Below, in pieces: positions 1 through 5,848 of a stretch of 18,163 nucleotides of DNA. The stretch is taken from contig CANJXD010000052.1 of the NCBI GenBank assembly GCA_947478535.1, forward strand, positions 1 through 18,163. Reading direction: 5' to 3'. The DNA comes from Acetobacteraceae bacterium (GTDB lineage Bacteria > Pseudomonadota > Alphaproteobacteria > Acetobacterales > Acetobacteraceae). The translations under genes and the position numbers were made by a program. The notes beneath the pieces were generated by a model, which had not been told where the DNA came from, did not search any database, and worked only from the letters and a program-made list of their open reading frames with translations. The stretch's first letter is position 1, and every line of letters starts with the position of its first letter.

Positions 1-708
1 CCGCTGCCGGGCACGCGCATCACGCCGTTTCACCTGCATGGCGATGGCAGCCTTGCCGAAGCCGTGCAGGCCGACGCAGCCGCGCCGCTCTCCTGGCAGG
101 CGGACCCGCGCCACCCCGTGCCGACCATCGGCGGCGCCATCACCTCCATGGAGCCGGTCTGCACGGGTGGGCCGCGGGACCAGCGCGAAAGGCCGGAGAT
201 GTTCGGCTGCCGCCCGCCCTATCTGCCGCTCGCCTCACGCCCCGATGTGCTGGTGTTCGAGACGGCGCCGCTGGTGGCGGATGTGGAGGTGATCGGGCCG
301 GTCAAGGCGGAGCTGTGGGTGGCGACGGATGGGTCGGATACGGACATCACGGCGAAGCTGGTGGATGTGCATCCGGCGTCGCTGGATTGGCCGCAGGGCT
401 TCGCGATGAATCTGTGCGAGGGCATCCTGCGCTGCCGCTATCGCGACGACCCCGCGCACCCCAAGCCGATGGAGCCCGGCGTTGCCGCGCCGGTCACGGT
501 GGAACTGTTCCCCACCGCCAACCTGTTCAAGGCCGGGCATCGCATCCGCGTGGAAATCGCCGCCAGCGAGTTCCCGCATTACGACCTGAACCCGCAGACC
601 GGGGAGCCAGAGGGCCAGTGGCGGCGGATGCGCGTCGCGGTGAACACGCTGTTCGTCGAGGCGGGGAAGCCTTCGCGCATCCTGCTGCCCATCGCTCCAG
701 AGGAGTGA
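1..708 (+). CDS. CocE/NonD family acyl hydrolase, C-terminal part (5' end outside window)
   Basis: The frame is open from base 1 to the TGA at 706-708 and gives about 235 residues with no start inside the fragment that suits the family. The segments PDVLVFETAPL, VIGPVKAELWV, DTDITAKLVDVHP and GFAMNLCEGILRCRYR are typical of the C-terminal beta-sandwich (PepX_C-like) domain of CocE/NonD hydrolases. These are serine esterases and X-Pro dipeptidyl peptidase relatives that cleave esters or amides. Family members are usually about 550-680 residues, so the alpha/beta-hydrolase core with the Ser-Asp-His triad must lie left of the window. No active-site residue can therefore be checked, and the substrate is unknown. 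The gene converges on the M20 peptidase gene, with a GC-rich inverted repeat between the two stop codons. The family call is firm; the function is only general. Confidence 0.85.
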   Translation, partial: PLPGTRITPFHLHGDGSLAEAVQADAAAPLSWQADPRHPVPTIGGAITSMEPVCTGGPRDQRERPEMFGCRPPYLPLASRPDVLVFETAPLVADVEVIGPVKAELWVATDGSDTDITAKLVDVHPASLDWPQGFAMNLCEGILRCRYRDDPAHPKPMEPGVAAPVTVELFPTANLFKAGHRIRVEIAASEFPHYDLNPQTGEPEGQWRRMRVAVNTLFVEAGKPSRILLPIAPEE

Positions 709-726
709 AGCGCTGAAACCTGCGCG

Positions 727-767
727 GCCCCCTCCCCAACCCTCCCCCACTTCGCGGGAGAGGGGGC
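727..767. repeat. GC-rich inverted repeat between convergent genes, possible bidirectional terminator
   Basis: GCCCCCTC at 727-734 is the perfect inverse of GAGGGGGC at 760-767. A nested shorter pairing, CTCCC at 742-746 with GGGAG at 756-760, is an alternative fold. The C-rich stretch followed by ACTTCGCGGGAGAGG resembles the dispersed intergenic palindromes common in alphaproteobacterial genomes; that comparison is from memory. It sits between the two convergent stop codons, where a terminator is expected, but neither strand shows a clear T-tract. Confidence 0.55.
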
Positions 768-774
768 AGGCATG

Positions 775-2181
775 CTACCGCACCGGGGGGTGCTTCCCCT
801 CGCCGATGTCCCACCAGACGCCGGCCATGATGGCGAGGCCTTCCCGCAGCAGCGGTTCCAGCGCGTGCTCGTCGGGGGCGTGCTGGTTGCTGCCGGCATG
901 GCCGTTCGGCACCCAGGTCACGGGCACGCCGAGTTCCTCCGCGAAGATCGCGGAAGGATTGCCGCCGGAGGAATTGGGCACGAGGTTCGGCGCCACGCCC
1001 GTGCTGCGGCGCAGGCTTTCCGCCAGCGCCACGATCCAGGGATCATCGGGATCGGTGCGGGACGCCGCGAACATCTCCCGCTCCTGCACCGGCAGGATCT
1101 CGACATGGCCGTGGCCGCGTGCATCGAGGTGGCGGCGCAGCGCCGGGATGATGGCGGGGCCTTCGACATCGACGGTGTGGCGCACCTGCATGCGCAGCCG
1201 CGCTTCCGCCTGCACGGCATTGGCGGGCGCATCGGGGATGCCGGTGATGCCGGCCAGCACCACGGCGCTGGTCCAGGCGAAGATGCGCTCCGCCTTGGTC
1301 AGGCCGGGCTCGCCCCACCAGGCATCGGGCGTCGGCAGGCCGGGCAGGTCCTCGAAGACCAGGCTCGCGCAGGCGCGGCGCACGGCGTCCGGGATCGCTT
1401 TCGGCGTCCAGCCCTCCACCAGGATGCGCCCATCGCCGCCGATGATGGACGACAGCGCATGGGCGAGCACCACGCCGGGGTCCGCCAGCACCCCGCCCCA
1501 ATGGCCGGAATGATGCGCCCGGTCCCGCAGCGCGACGCGCAGGTCGAAGGCGACGCCGCCCCGGCAGCCCAGGCGCAGTTCCGGGATGGTCGTCGCCTGC
1601 CGCGGGCCATCGAGGCCGATGAAGACATCGGGGCGCAACGCCACGCATTCGTGGCGCACGATCTCCCGCAGCCCCGGGGAGCCCATCTCCTCCCCGGTCT
1701 CGATCAGCAGCACGGTATTGAAGCCGAGCCGGCCGCGTTCCTGCAGCACGGCGCGCAGCGCCTCGATGGCGATGAGGTGCTGGCCCTTGTTGTCGGCGGT
1801 GCCGCGGCCGAACCACTTGCCGTCCTTCACCGTGACGGACCAGGGATCCAGCCCGCCGGCCCAGCGGCCTTCCATGCCGCGCACGACATCGCCATGGCCG
1901 TAGACGAGGATGGTCGGCAGGCCAGCACCCTCACGCCGCTCGGCGATCAGCGCCGGGCCGCGGCCGGGCAGCGGGTTGGCGACGACCCGGCCCTCGAAGC
2001 CCATCCCGGCGATGAGGGCGGGAATGGTCTCCGCGCAGTAGCGATGCAGTTCATCGGCCTTGGCGGGGTTCGGGCTTTCCGTCGGCACGGCAACGAGCCG
2101 GCGCAGGGCATCGAGATACTGGCCGCCGGCGAAGGCGGTGCGGGCGCGGGCGATGGCGCCCTCGCGGGTGCCGGTCATCAC
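775..2181 (-). CDS. M20 family metallopeptidase (dipeptidase-like)
   Basis: The 468-residue protein has the full M20 zinc site: H96 and D98 in GHGDVV, bridging D130 in GTADNKG, E164-E165 in ETGEEMGS (general base and zinc ligand), D191, and H434 in NQHAPDEH. The HHSGHWGG segment near 223-230 belongs to the lid/dimerisation domain. Length and motif order fit the dipeptidase/carboxypeptidase group, cytosolic di-zinc enzymes that hydrolyse small peptides or N-acyl amino acids. No signal peptide is seen. The GTG start at 2181 overlaps the upstream M28 stop by four bases, and the next codon is ATG at 2178, which overlaps by one base. Both starts imply translational coupling, and GAGGG lies 7-10 bases upstream. 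Exact specificity cannot be read from the sequence. Confidence 0.9.
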   Translation of the reverse strand: MMTGTREGAIARARTAFAGGQYLDALRRLVAVPTESPNPAKADELHRYCAETIPALIAGMGFEGRVVANPLPGRGPALIAERREGAGLPTILVYGHGDVVRGMEGRWAGGLDPWSVTVKDGKWFGRGTADNKGQHLIAIEALRAVLQERGRLGFNTVLLIETGEEMGSPGLREIVRHECVALRPDVFIGLDGPRQATTIPELRLGCRGGVAFDLRVALRDRAHHSGHWGGVLADPGVVLAHALSSIIGGDGRILVEGWTPKAIPDAVRRACASLVFEDLPGLPTPDAWWGEPGLTKAERIFAWTSAVVLAGITGIPDAPANAVQAEARLRMQVRHTVDVEGPAIIPALRRHLDARGHGHVEILPVQEREMFAASRTDPDDPWIVALAESLRRSTGVAPNLVPNSSGGNPSAIFAEELGVPVTWVPNGHAGSNQHAPDEHALEPLLREGLAIMAGVWWDIGEGKHPPVR

Positions 2182-3842
2182 TGGGCGTCCCTCAGCAGGG
2201 GCAGGAAGGCGGCTTCCACCCCCGCCAGGGCGTGCAGCACGCGGTTGCGGGCGCGCGTCGCGGCGACGGCGTGGAAAGCCGTATCCTCCGTCGCGCGCAT
2301 CAGGCGGCGCAGCGGCTCCATCGCGGGCCAGGCGGGCACGGGCATGGCCGGTTCATGGGCGAAGCGGTCGCCGGAGGAGTAGTCCACCGGCACCAGGGCG
2401 CGGCAGGCGCGGCGGATCGCCTCGTTGAGCGCGGCGGGGGCGGCGGCGGCGCTGGCCTGGGTCACCAGGGCCTCGATCCGCGTCGCGGCCTGGTCGATCG
2501 GGGCGGCGAGGGCGCGCGCCGGGTCGGCGGCCAGCATCGGCGCAAGCTGGGCCCGCAGGTCGCGCAATTCGGCGGTGAGGTCGATGGGCAGCACCGCGTC
2601 GCTCAGCAGGCGCCAGACGGCGTGGCCGACGACGCGCGTGTCCCGCACCAGATTGGCCTCGTCGATCTTGTCGGCCAGGTCTTCCGGCGTATGCCACCAC
2701 CAGCCGAGATTGCGGCGGCCGTTCGAATCGCCCTTGGGCTGTTCGCTGACCGGGCCGAACATCGACGGCACGCCGATGCCGCCGAAGCTGTCATCGCCGG
2801 CGCGGCTGCGGCGCTTGCCGACATAGTCCTGCCCCGCCTGCTGGCCCACCGCTTCCCGCGCCAGCGCATGCAGCGAGGACATCGACGCGGTGCCGGTGAG
2901 GTCCACCGCATTCATGCCGCCGGTCGAATCCACATTCACATGCGCGACGCAGCGGCGTTCGAGTTCCGCCCAATGTTCATCCGCATACCAGGCGGACCCG
3001 GAATAGCGGCCCTGCGAATGGCCGGACCAGAAGCAGAGGCGAAAGCCGCGCTGCCACGCATCGCGATGGGCGCTGGCGACCCGGGCGATCTCCAGCATCG
3101 TCGCATTCGCGCCGCCATTGTCCATCACGCCGTAGTACCAGGTGTCATGGTGGCCGGAGAGGATGACGAGGGGATCCTCCGCGCCGCCGCCAGGGCGGTC
3201 GCAATCGGCGACGAGGATCGGCGTCTTGCGCCAGCCGGTATCGACCTCGGCGAACAGCGTCGCGTGCAGCGTGCCGGTGGCGAGGCGCTCGCGCAGCGGC
3301 TTGCCATCCGTGGCGGTGACGCTGGTGATGACGGTGCTCGGCAGGCGGTCCCGCAATTCCGGCGTCGGGCTGCCCCAGACCGGGGAGACGCAGCCCTCGT
3401 AGCGCTTCTCATTCGGGCTGATGTGAAGCTGGCCGACGGCGCCGGCTTCCGTCGCCAGCTTGCTCGTCTCGGGCGAGGCGAGGCCCTCCACCACCACGAT
3501 GCGGCCGCGCGCATCACGCCCGGCGTAATCGCCTGCGTGGCCACGGCCGACATACAGCAGCTCCGCCGTCAGCCCCTCCGCCGGGGAGGAGCGGGAGAAG
3601 GAGTGGGTGATGCAGGGGATCTCCTGCCCCCCCACCACGATGCGTGCCGCGCCGGGCAGGCTGATATAGGCGTCATGCAGCAGGACCCGCGTTCGAAAGC
3701 CCAGCGCCTGCAATTCCGCCTCGAAATAGCGCAGGCTTTCGCGCTCGGTCGGCGTGCCGGCCAGCTTGGTCCAGCGCGCGACCTCCGCGATGTCGCGCAT
3801 CAGGCGCGCGCCCTGGATGGATTGCAGCACGGCGTTGGGCAT
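2178..3842 (-). CDS. M28 family peptidase with PA-like insert and altered metal site
   Basis: This 554-residue protein has the M28 aminopeptidase layout. Residues 60-210 look like an inserted PA-type domain (GDYAGRDARGRIVVVEG). The catalytic domain follows, with H231 and D233 in SGHHDTW, D241 in DNGGANAT, D305 in NVDSTGG and H384 in WWWHTPEDLAD. Where most M28 enzymes carry the catalytic Glu-Glu pair, this protein reads WSGHSQGRYSGS, so H274-S275 replace the two glutamates. I recall this variant from a subgroup of M28-like proteins. Activity on peptides is therefore less certain than the fold. No clear signal peptide is present. It is the first gene of a two-gene operon with the coupled M20 peptidase and has a promoter candidate just upstream. 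SD-like AGG lies 8-9 bases before the ATG. Confidence 0.85.
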   Translation of the reverse strand: MPNAVLQSIQGARLMRDIAEVARWTKLAGTPTERESLRYFEAELQALGFRTRVLLHDAYISLPGAARIVVGGQEIPCITHSFSRSSPAEGLTAELLYVGRGHAGDYAGRDARGRIVVVEGLASPETSKLATEAGAVGQLHISPNEKRYEGCVSPVWGSPTPELRDRLPSTVITSVTATDGKPLRERLATGTLHATLFAEVDTGWRKTPILVADCDRPGGGAEDPLVILSGHHDTWYYGVMDNGGANATMLEIARVASAHRDAWQRGFRLCFWSGHSQGRYSGSAWYADEHWAELERRCVAHVNVDSTGGMNAVDLTGTASMSSLHALAREAVGQQAGQDYVGKRRSRAGDDSFGGIGVPSMFGPVSEQPKGDSNGRRNLGWWWHTPEDLADKIDEANLVRDTRVVGHAVWRLLSDAVLPIDLTAELRDLRAQLAPMLAADPARALAAPIDQAATRIEALVTQASAAAAPAALNEAIRRACRALVPVDYSSGDRFAHEPAMPVPAWPAMEPLRRLMRATEDTAFHAVAATRARNRVLHALAGVEAAFLPLLRDAQ

Positions 3843-3873
3843 GGACGATACCTGCGGGGGCTTGTTGCCGCGG

Positions 3874-3901
3874 AGGCTATTCCTCGGCCCCTGCGTGTCA
3901 A
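3874..3901 (-). promoter_or_regulatory. Sigma70-type promoter candidate for the M28-M20 operon
   Basis: Reading leftward, a perfect -35 TTGACA (3901-3896) is followed after 16 bases by TAGCCT (3879-3874), which matches the -10 consensus at three positions. Transcription would start near 3867, giving a leader of about 25 bases to the ATG at 3842. The site lies in the 124-bp gap between two divergent genes. For the rightward SDR gene I see only a weak pair, TTCAGC at 3912-3917 and TAGGCT at 3934-3939. Confidence 0.5.
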
Positions 3902-3951
3902 CCGGGCTCTGTTCAGCGTGGGAGCATCACGCCTAGGCTCGGGGCCTCGAT

Positions 3952-3957
3952 GGAGGG
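3952..3957 (+). promoter_or_regulatory. Ribosome binding site that decides the SDR start
   Basis: GGAGGG lies directly against the first ATG (3958) but nine bases before the second in-frame ATG (3967). Normal spacing favours the second ATG as the true start. Confidence 0.6.
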
Positions 3958-3966
3958 ATGACGGGG

Positions 3967-4725
3967 ATGCAGATCGGCTTCGAGGGGCGATGCGTCGCGA
4001 TCACCGGCGTCGGGTCTGGCTTCGGCCGCGCCATCGCCAGCGCCTTCGCGGGCATGGGCGCGGAGGTGCACGGCTGCGACATCGCGCCGGAGGCGCTGGC
4101 GCTGGCAGAAGCGGAGGCCAAGGTCTCCACCACGCTGGTCGATCTCGGGGACCGGGAGGCGGCGGCGGCCTGGGTGCGGGCGGTGGAGGCGAAGGCCGGG
4201 CGCGCCATCGATATCCTCGTGCACAATGCCGGCGGGCCGCTCGGCATTCCGCTGCGGCCAATCGACGAATTTTCCTTCGAGGATTGGGACCGGCTCTTCG
4301 CCGCCAATATCCACGCCGCCTTCGCCGTGGCGCGCGCGGCGCTGCCGGGCATGCGGCGCGCGAAATGGGGGCGGATCATCACCATCACCTCCGGCGCCGG
4401 GCTGCGCGCCTCGCTGTCCGGGCTGCATGGCTATGCCGCGGCGAAGCACGCGCTGGTCGGCTTCACCCGGCAACTCGCGCTGGATGCCGGGGCATACGGG
4501 ATCACGGTGAACAGCGTGGCGCCGGGCCTGCAGATGACAAGCCCGGTGAAGCTCGCGCGGTGGGAGAGCTATTCGGAGGAAAAGCGCAGCGCCTTCATGT
4601 CCCGCATCGCGCTGCGCCGGCTCGGCACGCCGGAGGATATCGCGAAGGCCGTGGTGTTCTTCGCCTCGCCACTGGCGGATCTCATCACCGGGGAAGTGTT
4701 GTCGGTGAATGGGGGGTCCTTCTGA
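3967..4725 (+). CDS. SDR family NAD(P)-dependent oxidoreductase
   Basis: This is a classical short-chain dehydrogenase of 252 residues, the usual length. Cofactor motif TGVGSGFG is at 13-20, an Asp at the end of strand beta-2 (D38) suggests preference for NAD(H), and HNAGG is at 86-90. The catalytic tetrad is N114, S142, Y156 and K160 (YAAAKHAL), followed by NSVAPG and a C-terminal SVNGGS. It should oxidise an alcohol or reduce a carbonyl in the cytosol; the substrate cannot be told. Compared with the FabG-type NAG(I/V)T segment this protein has NAGGPLG, so fatty-acid synthesis is not implied. An ATG at 3958 would add three residues but sits too close to the SD. It is divergent from the M28-M20 operon and 82 bases upstream of the Bug gene. 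Confidence 0.92.
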   Translation: MQIGFEGRCVAITGVGSGFGRAIASAFAGMGAEVHGCDIAPEALALAEAEAKVSTTLVDLGDREAAAAWVRAVEAKAGRAIDILVHNAGGPLGIPLRPIDEFSFEDWDRLFAANIHAAFAVARAALPGMRRAKWGRIITITSGAGLRASLSGLHGYAAAKHALVGFTRQLALDAGAYGITVNSVAPGLQMTSPVKLARWESYSEEKRSAFMSRIALRRLGTPEDIAKAVVFFASPLADLITGEVLSVNGGSF

Positions 4726-4766
4726 GGCACAATCGTCGCTGGCCCCGGCGCGGCGCGGCGGCGCAT

Positions 4767-4790
4767 GCTGGTTTCGGAACCTTGACCAGC
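4767..4790. repeat. Small nested inverted repeat upstream of the Bug gene
   Basis: GCTGGT at 4767-4772 is the inverse of ACCAGC at 4785-4790, and inside it GGTT-TCGG-AACC (4770-4781) can form an alternative tetraloop hairpin. It ends two bases before the SD of the next gene, so it could be an operator or a leader hairpin. It is short and may be chance in GC-rich DNA. Confidence 0.25.
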
Positions 4791-4807
4791 CGAGGAGCGA
4801 CACCGGG

Positions 4808-5800
4808 ATGACGTGCATCGACAAGACGCGGGTGATCGGCCGCCGCGCCGCGCTGCTCGGCGCGGGGCTGGCCCTTGCGCCGGGCCTGGCGCGGGCGCAG
4901 CAGGGCGCCTTCCCGGTGCGGCCGTTGCGGATGGTGGTGCCCTGGGCGCCGGGCGGCTTCACTGATGTCGCGGCGCGGCTGGTGGCGGAGAAGATGCGGC
5001 CGGAACTCGGCCAGCCCGTGGTGGTGGAAAACCGCGCCGGCGGGCCGGGCGTGGTGGGCACGGAATGGGTCTCCCGCGCCGCGCCGGATGGCTACACCAT
5101 GATCATGGCGACGGCCGATACGCATGTGATCAACCCGTATCTGTACCGCACGCTGCCGTATGACGCCGCGGCGTTCACGCCGATCGGCGGCGTGGCGGTA
5201 CTGCCGCTGAGCATCATCGTGCAGAACAACCTCGGCATCGGGAGCTTCGCGGATTTCATCGCCTATGCGAAGGCGCGGCCCGGCGCGCTGCGTTTCGGGT
5301 CCTGGGGCGAAGGCGGCACCGGCCATCTGGCGCTCGAGGATCTGCGGGCGCGGACGGGGATCGAGGTGCTGCACGTGCCCTATCGCGGCAGCGGGCCGAT
5401 GACGACGGATTTCGTGGCGGGGCAGCTGGACTTCGTATTCCTCGGCGTTGGCGCGGCGCTGGGCCTGCAGCGGGACGGGCGCGGGAAGGTGCTGGCGGTG
5501 ACGATCCCGGAACGCCACCCGGCGCTGCCCGACCTGCCGGCAATCGCGGAGCTGGTACCGGGCTATTCCATCCAGCTGTGGTACGGGATCATGGGGCCCG
5601 CCGGCATGCCGGCGCCCATCGTCGCCCGGCTGAACCAGGCGGTCCGGCAGGCGTTGGCGACGCCGGAACTGCGGGAGAGGCTGGATGCGAACCACGCCAT
5701 CGCCATGCCCGGCTCACCGGAGGATTTTGCCGCTTTCGTGCGGTCCGAGCATACCCGCTGGGCGGAGATCATCCGCCGATCCGGCGTGCAGTTGGGCTAA
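4808..5800 (+). CDS. Bug family (TctC-type) periplasmic solute-binding protein
   Basis: The 330-residue protein has the family markers: PLRMVVPWAPGGFTD after the signal, VVENRAGGPGVVGTE, APDGYTM, YRGSGPMTTDFVAGQLDF, and a C-terminal LNQAV-type helix. Length is typical (about 320-330). The N-terminus has RVIGRRAALLGAG, a hydrophobic stretch and ARA before QQ, so export to the periplasm with cleavage after residue 30 is likely, perhaps by the Tat route. Bug proteins bind small carboxylates or related solutes for tripartite TctABC transporters. No TctA or TctB membrane gene is nearby, so this is one of the many orphan Bug proteins. The ATG at 4808 is chosen because GAGGAG at 4792-4797 precedes it and because an upstream in-frame extension would bury the signal peptide. 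Confidence 0.93.
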   Translation: MTCIDKTRVIGRRAALLGAGLALAPGLARAQQGAFPVRPLRMVVPWAPGGFTDVAARLVAEKMRPELGQPVVVENRAGGPGVVGTEWVSRAAPDGYTMIMATADTHVINPYLYRTLPYDAAAFTPIGGVAVLPLSIIVQNNLGIGSFADFIAYAKARPGALRFGSWGEGGTGHLALEDLRARTGIEVLHVPYRGSGPMTTDFVAGQLDFVFLGVGAALGLQRDGRGKVLAVTIPERHPALPDLPAIAELVPGYSIQLWYGIMGPAGMPAPIVARLNQAVRQALATPELRERLDANHAIAMPGSPEDFAAFVRSEHTRWAEIIRRSGVQLG

Positions 5801-5837
5801 TATGCCCGGCGACCGCGCCCGATCGAGGCGCGGCTTC

Positions 5838-5842
5838 AGGAG
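5838..5842 (+). promoter_or_regulatory. Ribosome binding site for a TTG start
   Basis: AGGAG lies six bases before the TTG at 5849, the best SD in the 48-bp gap. It supports the rare start over an internal ATG near 5910, which has no such signal. Confidence 0.65.
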
Positions 5843-5848
5843 AATCTA

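Noticed and set aside
772..2382. Long plus-strand reading frame opposite the M20 gene
   Set aside because: It is the antisense shadow of a gene with clear catalytic motifs. Its His/Arg/Gln-rich product has no recognisable domain, as expected from GC-rich antisense frames.
4709..4807. N-terminal extension of the Bug protein to 4709
   Set aside because: It would overlap the SDR end and place 33 residues before a clear signal peptide; GAGGAG supports the ATG at 4808.
2232..4811. 859-codon plus-strand frame across the M28 gene, the divergent gap and the SDR gene
   Set aside because: It runs antisense to M28 and then out of frame through the SDR gene. No family match, and it ignores a promoter region.
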